In this document: one piece after another, positions 15,171 through 23,371 of the stretch
Layout of the letters: the number at the start of each line of letters is the position of its first letter
Position numbering within the stretch: the stretch's first letter is position 1
Source of the DNA: WLMZ01 sp039920665
GTDB lineage: Bacteria > Actinomycetota > Acidimicrobiia > Acidimicrobiales > Ilumatobacteraceae
DNA length: 64,000 nt
Assembly (NCBI GenBank): GCA_039920665.1
Contig: JBDSDH010000027.1
Coordinates: forward strand, 1 to 64,000
Direction: 5' to 3'
Program-made: the position numbers and the translations under genes
The notes under the pieces: generated by a model
What the model was told of the DNA's origin: nothing
The model's database searches: none
Seen by the model: the letters and a program-made list of their open reading frames with translations, nothing else

Positions 15171-16709
15171 GTGATCGACCCGACACCCGATGCTGCACCC
15201 CCCACGCGCGTCGCTGACGTGGTCGGCGTCGCTGATTCGATGTTGCGCAGCGCGCTCGAACTCGCAGTCGTGCTCGCCGCTGAGGGCCAGAAAATACGTC
15301 CGCCGCTGGTGGTTCCTGCGGGACTGAAGCCGTATTTCAAGTCCCACAGACTCGACTCGGCTGGCCTTCGTGCCGTTCGCCGGGTGATTGCCGCCGACCA
15401 CGAATTTCGCGAACGGCTGGCTCTGATCGACATGTCCGAGCTCGTCGACGAGTTGGGTACCGTCTGGCTGCGACGTCCGGACGGTTGGGAGGCAACCGTG
15501 CAGCAACTCGTGGCAGCAGCGCAACAACGGGCTGCTGATGAGACTGCTGCCGCCGCGCTGCGCAAGTCGGAGAAGCGTCGTGAGGCTGCCGAGGTGGTTT
15601 CCGCGCGAGCTCAGGCCGAACTGCTGGGGCGTCACGACGCGCTCGCTCGCGAGATCTCCCGACGCGAGAAGGCCGAAGATGCCGAGCGGGCCGCGACTCG
15701 ACGGGCGGAAGCCTTGCGTGACGACGTCGTCGGCCTCCAGCGCGAGAACGAGCGGCTGCGCAACCAGGTCGCCGAAGCCTCGATGCGCGCCGATCGATCC
15801 GCAGCTGAGACCGAAATGATCACCGCCCAGCTGCTCGATGTGGAACGTGTCCGCGACGCACTCCTCAGCCGTCGTCACGACTCCGACGTTCGTCAGGCGG
15901 CGCTGGCCGAAGCGCCGCCCGCGATCGCGCTGCCGGATCCGGACGAAGTCGCTCGTGAGGCTTCAGCTGCTGCTGCCACCGCGGCCAGTGCGGCCGAACT
16001 CGCCGATGCTCGAGCACGCAACGATGCAGCAGCTGCGGTCCTGCACACGGCAGCGACGGCCAATCGAGATCTCGCCGAGGCGTTGTCGGCAGCACATGAC
16101 GCCCTGACATCCTCGACCACGAACCGGCTGACGCCTCCTCGTCGAACGTCGCTTGCGGACTCGCACGAGAAGAATTCGCCACCCAACGCCGCCCGTGCAC
16201 CGGCGGCTGGTCTCGGCGACGTGCGACCACTGCGCAGAGGCCCCCATCGGCGCCAGCCGATCCCGATCCCGGGCGGGCTGCACGGCGACTCCCACGCCGC
16301 TGCCGAGCACCTGTTGCGGACCCCCGACGTGTGTGTGATCGTCGACGGTTACAACGTCGCCAAGCAGGCCTGGCCGCAGCTCGACCTGATCGATCAACGC
16401 GAATGTTGCATCGTGCTGCTCGAGGACATGAGCCGCCGGATCGGCACCGATATCCGTGTCATTTTCGATGGTGCCGAGGTGATCGGTGCGTCGTCACCGC
16501 GGCGGCGTCTGGTGCGGGTGCAGTTCTCGCCGCCGGGCGTGTCGGCCGACGACGTCATCCGCGGCGCGGTGCGGTCGATGCCCCTGCAGGTGCCCGCTGT
16601 CGTGGTCACCAACGATCGGGCGATCGTTTCCGACGTACGCGCGGTCGGTGCCAACGTGATCTCCACCGACACCCTGTTGGCAGTCGCTGGTCGATCTCCA
16701 TCACGTTGA
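15171..16709 (+). CDS. NYN (PIN-like) domain protein with coiled coil
   Basis: A 512-residue protein. The N-terminal region (about 1-105) is globular. A long charged Ala/Arg/Glu-rich coiled coil spans about 110-240, and a Pro-rich linker leads to a C-terminal NYN domain (about 383-510). That domain has VCVIVDGYNVAKQ (first metal Asp), IRVIFDGAEV and VVVTNDRAIVSDVRAVG (last Asp), as in YacP/Rae1-type ribonucleases. It is therefore a likely RNA-cleaving enzyme with an oligomerising arm; targets are unknown. An earlier ATG (15162) runs into a stop, so GTG 15171 is the start. It diverges from the repair gene across 126 bp. Confidence 0.82.
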   Translation: MIDPTPDAAPPTRVADVVGVADSMLRSALELAVVLAAEGQKIRPPLVVPAGLKPYFKSHRLDSAGLRAVRRVIAADHEFRERLALIDMSELVDELGTVWLRRPDGWEATVQQLVAAAQQRAADETAAAALRKSEKRREAAEVVSARAQAELLGRHDALAREISRREKAEDAERAATRRAEALRDDVVGLQRENERLRNQVAEASMRADRSAAETEMITAQLLDVERVRDALLSRRHDSDVRQAALAEAPPAIALPDPDEVAREASAAAATAASAAELADARARNDAAAAVLHTAATANRDLAEALSAAHDALTSSTTNRLTPPRRTSLADSHEKNSPPNAARAPAAGLGDVRPLRRGPHRRQPIPIPGGLHGDSHAAAEHLLRTPDVCVIVDGYNVAKQAWPQLDLIDQRECCIVLLEDMSRRIGTDIRVIFDGAEVIGASSPRRRLVRVQFSPPGVSADDVIRGAVRSMPLQVPAVVVTNDRAIVSDVRAVGANVISTDTLLAVAGRSPSR

Positions 16710-16737
16710 GCGACAGAGATCATCGCTGGCGTGTGAA

Positions 16738-18687
16738 CTACTGCGGGATGTAGAGCAGCACCACCAGGATCTCGCCGTCTGGAATCAACGCGGCGGATGC
16801 CCGAAGCTGTGGGTCGTCGAACACCGCCGAACCCAGTACGAGCACGCTGAAAAGGTCACTATTGGATGCCGAGTACACCGCCTGTTTGGCGCCGGTCAGC
16901 GGCGACTGCTCGCCGAGATACTTGAAGCCGGCATCCTCCAGCAGCGGCCGGTAGGCTCCGAGCAGTTGCGAGGCCGACACCTCGCTGACGTGAATCTCGC
17001 TGTACATCGCTGTCGGGGTGAGCCCGAGCGCAGCGGCTACTTCTGGCAGTTCGACAACCGGGCCGACGCCGGGCGCGGTTGGAACCAGATCCCACCATTC
17101 GGGCCGTTCGACATCGGGATCTGCAGTGCAGACGGTGTCGGCGTCGGGCAGTTCGAGGTCGGTCACGAGTGAGGCCTCGATGGCGGTGACGCAACTCGAT
17201 GCCAGCAACTGGCCGTGGCCCTCACCGGTGTAGGTGACGAGACGGGCTGATCTCCCCATTGCCTTGGTCATCTCCTCGGCCCAGCGGAACGGGGTGGCAG
17301 GATCATTCGTTCCCCCGATGACCACGATCGGCGCCTCGCCGTCGTAGCCGATCGGGTCGAGTGGTTGGTTCGGCATCAGGTCAGCGCACCCATCACCCTT
17401 GGCAAGATCATCGGCTGTGACGGTCTTGGCGAACCGCGGCGCGGCGGCACGCAGCGTGGCGGCGAGCGCTACCGGATCCGGAGGCGTTTCGGATTCGATG
17501 CCGCTCGCGCAGTTGATGATGGCGTTCGATTGCTGAATCGTCGCATAGCTGCCGTCGGTGTCGCGCGAGAAGTACTGGTCGGCCAGCCGGAACAGTCCGC
17601 TCGGATCACCACCGTCGGCATCGGCCAACGCTGCGCCGAGCACGGGCCACTCGATCCGGCTGTACAGCGCGGCCTTGGTCGCTCGTTGGAGCAACGCTTG
17701 GTTGCCGATCCGGCCATCGGCGTTGGTGATGGGGGAGTCGTCGAGTCGCTGTCGCAGCGCGTCCCATGCAGCGCCGACATCGGCGGTTCGGAAGCGACAC
17801 GTCGTCTCACCCTCACACCACGTCGCCCAGTCATCGAAGGCATGTTCGAAACCAACGAGTTGGGTCAGATACTGCTGTTCGACGGTGTCGCCTCCGGGCT
17901 CGAACGCCGAGTCGAGCACCATTGCTCGGACATGTTCGGGGAACATCGTCGCGTACATGGCCCCAAGGTAGGTGCCGTAGGAGATGCCGAGAAAGCTGAT
18001 GGTGTCGTCGCCGAGCGCTCGCCGGATCTGGTCGATGTCGCGAGCCGTGTTGGCGGTGGAATAGAAGCGCAACGTGTCGCCGTAGTGCTTCGAACACGCT
18101 GCCGCGAACGCAGTGTCGGCTTCGTCGAGCAGCGCTTGCTCGGCCGCGTCGTCCGGCGTGTCATCCGGGTAGGCGTACTTATCGAGCTCGGCATCTGACA
18201 GGCAGCGGATGCCTCCGGATCGGTCCACTCCGCGCGGGTCGAAGCCGATCAGGTCCTGATGTTCGAGCCCGAGTGCGGACCCTATCGTGGCGCCGCCGGA
18301 AGCGACATAGTCGAATCCTGATCCGCCCGGGCCACCCGGATTGACGAGCACGGCGCCCTCGCGGTCGCCGCTGGCCGGCACCCTCACGAGTGCGATGTCG
18401 ATCGTCGAGCCATCAGGCGCGTCGTAGTCGATGGGCACAGCGATCGTCGCGCACTCCAGTGTGTCGCTCACTGCCGACGGGTCTGTGCAGCGCCCCCAAT
18501 CGAGCGTCGCGTCGGCGGCGTTCGTTGGATCCGTCACCGGCCCCGTCGAACCGGATTGATGGTCGCTGGACGGCGAATTCGAGGGGTCCGTGGTCGCCGA
18601 CGATCCCTTCGAAGCACTCGTGCACGAGGCCGTGAGCAGGCCGAGCAGGGCTACGGCGGCCACCAGGCCTCGGCGAACGACGAGCAT
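16738..18687 (-). CDS. Secreted alpha/beta hydrolase, tripeptidyl-aminopeptidase-like
   Basis: The 649-residue product starts with a lipoprotein-type signal (LLGLLTASC, Cys22) and a Ser/Thr-rich linker. The catalytic domain resembles Streptomyces SlpD/tripeptidyl aminopeptidases: oxyanion segment VNPGGPGGSGFDYV, nucleophile elbow GISYGTYLGAM (Ser236), Asp in GGTNDPATP and His in YTGEGHGQ. About 120 residues follow the His, including an extra C-terminal domain not needed for catalysis. It probably trims peptides at the cell surface. The start was fixed by TAGCGT 7 nt upstream and by the signal peptide; longer reading frames upstream look non-coding. Confidence 0.85.
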   Translation of the reverse strand: MLVVRRGLVAAVALLGLLTASCTSASKGSSATTDPSNSPSSDHQSGSTGPVTDPTNAADATLDWGRCTDPSAVSDTLECATIAVPIDYDAPDGSTIDIALVRVPASGDREGAVLVNPGGPGGSGFDYVASGGATIGSALGLEHQDLIGFDPRGVDRSGGIRCLSDAELDKYAYPDDTPDDAAEQALLDEADTAFAAACSKHYGDTLRFYSTANTARDIDQIRRALGDDTISFLGISYGTYLGAMYATMFPEHVRAMVLDSAFEPGGDTVEQQYLTQLVGFEHAFDDWATWCEGETTCRFRTADVGAAWDALRQRLDDSPITNADGRIGNQALLQRATKAALYSRIEWPVLGAALADADGGDPSGLFRLADQYFSRDTDGSYATIQQSNAIINCASGIESETPPDPVALAATLRAAAPRFAKTVTADDLAKGDGCADLMPNQPLDPIGYDGEAPIVVIGGTNDPATPFRWAEEMTKAMGRSARLVTYTGEGHGQLLASSCVTAIEASLVTDLELPDADTVCTADPDVERPEWWDLVPTAPGVGPVVELPEVAAALGLTPTAMYSEIHVSEVSASQLLGAYRPLLEDAGFKYLGEQSPLTGAKQAVYSASNSDLFSVLVLGSAVFDDPQLRASAALIPDGEILVVLLYIPQ

Positions 18688-18694
18688 CGGCCGC

Positions 18695-18700
18695 ACGCTA
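18695..18700 (-). promoter_or_regulatory. -10 box of the hydrolase gene, leaderless type
   Basis: Minus-strand TAGCGT lies 7 nt before the ATG at 18687. Confidence 0.45.
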
Positions 18701-18711
18701 TCGAAACTCTG

Positions 18712-18727
18712 TGACAGGTCTCTGTCA
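18712..18727. promoter_or_regulatory. Inverted repeat in a divergent promoter region
   Basis: TGACAG-GTCT-CTGTCA forms a 6+6 inverted repeat just behind the -10 of the hydrolase gene and 54 bp before the Cys-rich gene. It is placed like an operator for the pair. Confidence 0.3.
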
Positions 18728-18780
18728 TGGTTCTGTGAGGTGGAGCCTTCCCCGATCGCCACCGGAATCAGCGAGTGACA

Positions 18781-19041
18781 ATGACCGACCGACATGGACC
18801 ACTGGATGACGAACCGTCTCGCCGCCTTCTCAGCATCACGATCGATTGTGACGACTGCACGATGCAGGCCACCTCCGCCTGCGAGGACTGCCTTGTCACG
18901 TTCATGTGCGACCGTGATGACGCAGGCGATGATCATCACGACGCGATCGTGTTCGATCTCGCCGAGCACCGGGCAGTGCGCTGGTTTGCAGAGGCCGGAT
19001 TGGTGCCTACGCTTCGCCATTGTGCAGCATCGAACTCCTGA
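18781..19041 (+). CDS. Conserved Cys-rich small actinobacterial protein
   Basis: An 86-residue acidic protein with CDDC, CEDC and a further Cys within 20 residues (about 20-42), then a helical C-terminal half ending AEAGLVPTLRHCAASNS. Proteins of this pattern are recurrent in actinobacteria but have no assigned function; the cysteines could hold zinc or a cluster. GTG at 18775 is an alternative start. The 3' end overlaps the start of queG by 20 bp, so the two are probably translated together. Confidence 0.65.
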   Translation: MTDRHGPLDDEPSRRLLSITIDCDDCTMQATSACEDCLVTFMCDRDDAGDDHHDAIVFDLAEHRAVRWFAEAGLVPTLRHCAASNS

Positions 19042-20164
19042 TCGGATCCCCCAGCCGATCGACGACGAATACGTCGCGTCGCTGCACCGGCTCGCAGCCC
19101 AATGCGGTCTCGACCGGATCGGCGTCGCGCCTGCTGTGGTGATGGAGCGTGCTCGTGCGACGTTGATCGAGCGCAAGCGCATCGGCCTCAACGACACGAT
19201 GCAGTTCACGTACCGCAACCCGCAGCGATCGACCGAGCCGGATGCAGCGGTTGCCGGTGCTCGGTCGATGATCGTGGCAGCTCGCAGCTATGTCCTCGAG
19301 TCGCCGCCGGAGCCGCAGGCACCATACGCATCGGTGGCCCGTTATGCGTGGGTCGATCACTACGAACCATTGCGTTTCGGGCTTCAGAACCTCGTCCGCA
19401 AACTGCGCGACGACGGTTACAAGGCGGTGGCCTTCGCTGATGACAACTCGGTCGTGGACCGCGAGGCAGCGTGGCTCGCCGGTCTGGGTTGGTTCGGCAA
19501 GAACGCCAATGTGCTGCTGCCCGGTTCGGGCAGCTTCTTCGTGCTCGGATCAGTCATCACGACAGCACCACTCCCAACTGCCGTTGCGCCGGTTGCCGAC
19601 GGCTGCGGTACATGTCAACGCTGTATCGACGGCTGCCCGACGGCAGCGATCGTTGCGCCTGGGGTGGTCGATGCTGGGCGTTGCCTGGCCTGGCTGCTGC
19701 AACGCCCAGGGGTGTTTCCGCGTGAGTTCCGCGTTGCGCTCGGTGACCGGATCTATGGGTGCGACGAGTGCCAGACGGTGTGTCCACCCACGATGCGATT
19801 CGAGCGGCGCAGCGAGACCAACCAGAACGACCATGCCCAGGCATACGTGTCGCTCGTCGATCTGCTCCGTGCCGACGACGAAACCATCCTCGCCGATTTC
19901 GGGCGCTGGTACCTGGCCGAGCGCAACCCGATGTGGCTGCGACGCAATGCGCTCATCGCGCTCGGTAACGCCGTGACCCACCGCAGCGACGAACGAGTCA
20001 TCGCCGTCGTACGCGACTACCTTGGTCACGCCGAGCCGATGCTGCGGGCTCACGCCGTGTGGGCCGCCGCGCAGCTCGGACTCCACCACATGCTGCCCGA
20101 CTCTGATCCCGACCCGCTCGTCGCTGACGAAATCATCCAGGCCGTGGCGGAACTCTCGCGATGA
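19022..20164 (+). CDS. queG: Epoxyqueuosine reductase
   Basis: A 380-residue cobalamin- and Fe-S-dependent enzyme reducing epoxyqueuosine to queuosine in the tRNA anticodon. The N-terminal DUF1730 domain contains DREAAWLAGLGWFGKN. The first cluster motif starts at Cys195 (CGTCQRCIDGCPTAAI) and the second at about Cys247 (GCDECQTVCP). The C-terminal HEAT-like helices end the protein. No other queuosine gene is in the window. The GTG start lies inside the Cys-rich gene, and the stop overlaps pimB (ATGA), placing it in a plus-strand operon. Confidence 0.88.
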   Translation: MQHRTPDRIPQPIDDEYVASLHRLAAQCGLDRIGVAPAVVMERARATLIERKRIGLNDTMQFTYRNPQRSTEPDAAVAGARSMIVAARSYVLESPPEPQAPYASVARYAWVDHYEPLRFGLQNLVRKLRDDGYKAVAFADDNSVVDREAAWLAGLGWFGKNANVLLPGSGSFFVLGSVITTAPLPTAVAPVADGCGTCQRCIDGCPTAAIVAPGVVDAGRCLAWLLQRPGVFPREFRVALGDRIYGCDECQTVCPPTMRFERRSETNQNDHAQAYVSLVDLLRADDETILADFGRWYLAERNPMWLRRNALIALGNAVTHRSDERVIAVVRDYLGHAEPMLRAHAVWAAAQLGLHHMLPDSDPDPLVADEIIQAVAELSR

Positions 20165-21282
20165 AGCATCTCCTCGTCACGAATGATTTCCCGCCCAAGA
20201 TCGGTGGTATCCAGTCGCTGCTGTGGGAGTGGTGGCGGCGGCTCCCGCCCGACACCTTTGCCGTGCTCACCAGCCCATATGCCGGTAGTGCGGCGTTCGA
20301 TGCTGAGCAACCATTCCGGATCGAACGTGTCCGCGAGCCGGTCCTGATGCCCCATCCCGTGATGGTCAAGCGGATCAACTCCCTCGCTCGTGAGGTCGGA
20401 GCGGATCTCGTCGTCCTCGACCCGGCGCTGCCGCTCGGGCTGGTCGGCCCGTCGTTGCAATTACCGTACGACCTGATCCTGCACGGAGCCGAGGTCACCG
20501 TTCCGGGTCGCCTTCCCGGCAGCAAGCAAACGCTCGGATACGTGTTGCGTCGCGCCCGCCACATCATCGCCGGCGGTGGCTACCCAGCCGGCGAGGCTGT
20601 CCACGCTGCCGGCCGTGAACTGCCGATCACCATTGTTCCTCCCGGGGTCGACATCGACCGGTTTCATCCGCTCACGGCCACTGAGCGCGCTGATGCCCGC
20701 GCCCATTTCGGATGGCCCGATGACGCCGAACTGATCGTCGGCGTCAGCCGACTGGTGCCGCGCAAGGGATTCGACACCGCGATCAGGGCGGTCGCGTCGC
20801 TGCGCACGAGCCGGCCGAACCTGCTGCTCGCAATTGCCGGCGGGGGCCGCGACGACGAGCGGTTGCGGCGGCTGGCGAAAGAACTCGAAGCGCCGGTGCG
20901 GTTTCTCGGCCGGGTCAGCCACGATGACCTGCCTCGCTTGTACGGAGCGGCCGACCTCTGCGCGATGATCTGCCGCAATCGGTGGGCCGGTCTCGAACAG
21001 GAGGGTTTCGGCATCGTGTTCATCGAGGCTGCAGCATGTGGCATCCCCCAGATCGCAGGCGATTCGGGTGGTGCAGCCGAGGCGGTGGCCGACGGCGAGA
21101 CCGGAATCGTCATTCGCAATCCCGACGACCACCGCGAGGTCGCGGCGGCGATGGCGGCCCTGCTCGACGACTCAGTTCGGCGCCGGGCGATGGGTCTCGC
21201 GGCGCGAGCCAGAGCCGTGGCGGAGTTCTCTTATGACGTGCTGGCCGAGCGGCTGGGAAAGTCGCTCGGCGCGCTGGCATGA
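20161..21282 (+). CDS. pimB: GT4 mannosyltransferase, PimB-like
   Basis: A 373-residue glycosyltransferase of GT-B fold. The N-terminus KHLLVTNDFPPKIGGIQS and the segments VPPGVDIDRFHP, GVSRLVPRKGFDTAI and EGFGIVFIEAAACGIPQIAG match mycobacterial PimB' closely. That enzyme uses GDP-mannose to add the second mannose to phosphatidylinositol mannosides at the inner membrane face. The E-x7-E motif in EGFGIVFIEA binds the nucleotide sugar. The SRPBCC gene two places downstream is also found near pimB' in mycobacteria. Both ends overlap neighbours by ATGA. Acceptor identity is inferred. Confidence 0.82.
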   Translation: MKHLLVTNDFPPKIGGIQSLLWEWWRRLPPDTFAVLTSPYAGSAAFDAEQPFRIERVREPVLMPHPVMVKRINSLAREVGADLVVLDPALPLGLVGPSLQLPYDLILHGAEVTVPGRLPGSKQTLGYVLRRARHIIAGGGYPAGEAVHAAGRELPITIVPPGVDIDRFHPLTATERADARAHFGWPDDAELIVGVSRLVPRKGFDTAIRAVASLRTSRPNLLLAIAGGGRDDERLRRLAKELEAPVRFLGRVSHDDLPRLYGAADLCAMICRNRWAGLEQEGFGIVFIEAAACGIPQIAGDSGGAAEAVADGETGIVIRNPDDHREVAAAMAALLDDSVRRRAMGLAARARAVAEFSYDVLAERLGKSLGALA

Positions 21283-21980
21283 TGGTCGTCATGGCAACCG
21301 GCGGAGCTTCGGAGCAGGGCGCGGGTGATCACGAGGTGGTCGATCAGGCTGTCGATGAGGGTCTCGTCGATCAGGCTTCTGGCGATCACGCTGCTGTCGA
21401 TCAGGGTCTCGTCGATCAGGCTTCTGGCGATCACGCTGCTGGCGAACACAACGGGGCCACGAGCGGTGCTGGCCTGGTCCGCCTCGATCTGATCGGAACC
21501 GCAGTGTTCGCCGTGTCGGCCGTCGCAGCCGCCATCGTGTTCACCAATTCGATCCGGATCGTCGGTGTCGTGGTGGCTCTCGTGCTGTTCGCGATCGGGG
21601 TCGTGGCGTTTCTCTGGAGTTACTGGTCAGCTGTCCAGCGCAGTCGCACCGACAACATCGCAGTCGCCCAGCTCTATTTCTTGGCCAGCGGCAGCACGCC
21701 TCGACGAGTGCAGTTGACGATGAACCTGGCGTTGTTGGCCCAGGTCGTCATCGGCCTCGGCACGGCGATCGCGCGCAGCACCACCGACGGCCGAGCTGGT
21801 TCGACCCTTGCGTTCGGCATTCTGGTGCCGATGTTCGGTCTCGGCCTGAACGGGCTGTGGTGCTCGCGCTACGGTCAGTTCGCCCCCCGACGCCCAGCTC
21901 CCGAGCCGAGCGCCGATGGCAATTCGCGAAGTGTCCGCACTTCCGACGACGAGATGGAGCAGAATTCACATCATGGCTGA
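21279..21980 (+). CDS. Four-TM membrane protein with a repetitive N-terminal tail
   Basis: The 233-residue product has an acidic, soluble N-terminus containing two copies of a 15-residue repeat (VDQGLVDQASGDHAA, residues 25-54). Four predicted membrane helices follow (about residues 68-90, 92-113, 145-165, 173-195) and a polar C-terminus. The helices contain the recurrent phrases VLFAIGVVAFLWSYW and FGILVPMFGLGLNGLWCSRYG. No family with known function was recognised. The start overlaps the pimB stop, and the end overlaps the SRPBCC start by 8 bp. Confidence 0.65.
   Translation: MMVVMATGGASEQGAGDHEVVDQAVDEGLVDQASGDHAAVDQGLVDQASGDHAAGEHNGATSGAGLVRLDLIGTAVFAVSAVAAAIVFTNSIRIVGVVVALVLFAIGVVAFLWSYWSAVQRSRTDNIAVAQLYFLASGSTPRRVQLTMNLALLAQVVIGLGTAIARSTTDGRAGSTLAFGILVPMFGLGLNGLWCSRYGQFAPRRPAPEPSADGNSRSVRTSDDEMEQNSHHG
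21351..21440 (+). repeat. Two tandem 45-bp in-frame repeats
   Basis: Units 21351-21395 and 21396-21440 differ at one base (GATGAG versus GATCAG). Flanking sequence holds further partial copies of GTCGATCAGG. The repeat lies in the cytoplasmic tail of the membrane protein. Confidence 0.85.
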
Positions 21981-22407
21981 GACCGCTTTCCAGACCATCA
22001 CGATCGCCGCGCCAATGGAGCGGGTGTATGCGATTGCTTCCGATTTCGAGCGATACCCGGAGTGGGCCAAAGACGTCAAAGAGGCAACCGTGCGCTCCCG
22101 AGACGATCAGGGCCGGCCCACCGAGGTCGAGTTCCGGGCGTCGGCGCTCGGTCGCAGTACTCACTACACCCTCGCCTACGACTATTCGTCGGCACCCGAG
22201 GTGCTCGGATGGAAGATGCTGCGGGGCGACATCATGCGCAGTATCGATGGTGCGTACACGTTCGGTGACAACGGCAGCGGCGGCATCGATGTCCGCTATG
22301 ACCTTGCGATCGAGTTGGTCGTTCCCTTGCCGGGCTTCGTCAAGCGACGCGCCGAGCAACGGATCCTCAACACCGTGCGCGAACTGAAGGTGCGCTCGGA
22401 GTCGTGA
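21973..22407 (+). CDS. SRPBCC (START-like) lipid-binding domain protein
   Basis: A 144-residue single-domain protein of the Bet v1/START fold. It opens FQTITIAAPMERVYAIASDF and ERYPEWAKDVKEATV, the standard coenzyme-Q-binding/cyclase-type start, and ends with the long helix GFVKRRAEQRILNTVRELK. It resembles mycobacterial Rv2185c, also located near pimB'. Such proteins bind hydrophobic ligands, so transfer of a lipid intermediate is plausible. GGAG about 20 nt upstream is a weak ribosome-binding site. The stop overlaps the ROK kinase start by GTGA. Confidence 0.8.
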   Translation: MAETAFQTITIAAPMERVYAIASDFERYPEWAKDVKEATVRSRDDQGRPTEVEFRASALGRSTHYTLAYDYSSAPEVLGWKMLRGDIMRSIDGAYTFGDNGSGGIDVRYDLAIELVVPLPGFVKRRAEQRILNTVRELKVRSES

Positions 22408-23273
22408 CCCTCGCCGCAGGCATCGATGTCGGCGGCACCAAAATCCTCGGAGTGGTGCTCGACGAGCGCGGCCAGATCGTCGCCCAGCAGCGGCGACCAA
22501 CGCCCAAGGGCGGCGACAACGTCATCCAAGAACTGGTTGACCTCGCACGCGATCTCGGCCCGTACGAATCGCTCGGGGTCGGGGTACCCGGACTGGTCAC
22601 GCGGACCGGAGTCCTGCGCGCTGCCCCGAATCTGGCCGATGCGCACGAGTTGGCCGTGCGGCCCAAGCTCGAAGAGATGCTCGGTCACCCGGTCTCGGTC
22701 GACAACGACGCGACCTGCGCGATGTTGGCCGAATGGCACCACGGTGCTGCACGTGGGTTCGACGATGTCGTCCTCGTCGCCCTCGGCACCGGTATCGGTG
22801 GGGGACTGGTGATGGGCGGCGTTCTGCAGCGCGGTACCAACGGCTTCGCCGGCGAGATCGGCCACATGGTCGTGCAGCCGGACGGCCTCCATTGCGTCTG
22901 TGGTCGGCGCGGTTGTTGGGAGCGGTATGCGTCCGGCAGCGGACTCCAGATGCTGGCAGGAGGTGTCCGAGGAGAGGATGTCATCATCGCCGCACGCTCC
23001 GGTGACGCAGAGAGCCTGGCGGTGATCGATACGTTCGCCCGCTGGGTTGCGATCGGCCTGGCCAACCTCACCAACCTGCTCGATCCGGCCGCGATCGTGC
23101 TGGGCGGGGGACTGGCGGCAGCGCCCGACATCTTCCTCGGCCCGATCCAGCGCGAGTTCGGGTCGCTGCTCTATGCGCCGAAACACCGCCCGCACCCGCA
23201 CCTCGCGTTCGCCGAACTCGGCGAACACGCCGGCGCGATCGGGGCTGCGCTCCTGCCCACCATCCACGCCTGA
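22404..23273 (+). CDS. ROK-family glucokinase
   Basis: A 289-residue sugar kinase. AAGIDVGGTKILGVV is the phosphate-binding loop, SVDNDATCAMLAE holds the catalytic Asp, and GEIGHMVVQPDGLHCVCG with CGRRGCWERYASG supplies the ROK zinc site (His plus three Cys). Glucose with ATP or polyphosphate is the likely reaction; the sequence alone cannot separate the two donors. It is the last gene of the plus-strand run from 18781, coupled by GTGA to the SRPBCC gene and followed by a hairpin terminator. Glucose 6-phosphate made here can feed the convergent glgC pathway. Confidence 0.87.
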   Translation: MTLAAGIDVGGTKILGVVLDERGQIVAQQRRPTPKGGDNVIQELVDLARDLGPYESLGVGVPGLVTRTGVLRAAPNLADAHELAVRPKLEEMLGHPVSVDNDATCAMLAEWHHGAARGFDDVVLVALGTGIGGGLVMGGVLQRGTNGFAGEIGHMVVQPDGLHCVCGRRGCWERYASGSGLQMLAGGVRGEDVIIAARSGDAESLAVIDTFARWVAIGLANLTNLLDPAAIVLGGGLAAAPDIFLGPIQREFGSLLYAPKHRPHPHLAFAELGEHAGAIGAALLPTIHA

Positions 23274-23294
23274 TATCGGTTCTGGCGGGGGGGG

Positions 23295-23314
23295 ACACCC
23301 GGCACGCCGGGTGT
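23295..23314. terminator. Bidirectional hairpin terminator between the ROK gene and glgC
   Basis: ACACCCGGCACGCCGGGTGT folds into a 9-bp GC-rich stem with a 2-nt loop between two convergent genes. The plus side is followed by TGGGGTGTTT, a poor but present T run. Confidence 0.6.
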
Positions 23315-23371
23315 GGGGTGTTTGGTGACCGGCCGGGCGAGCAGGAAACATCCGGCACCTTGCGGCCGCTG

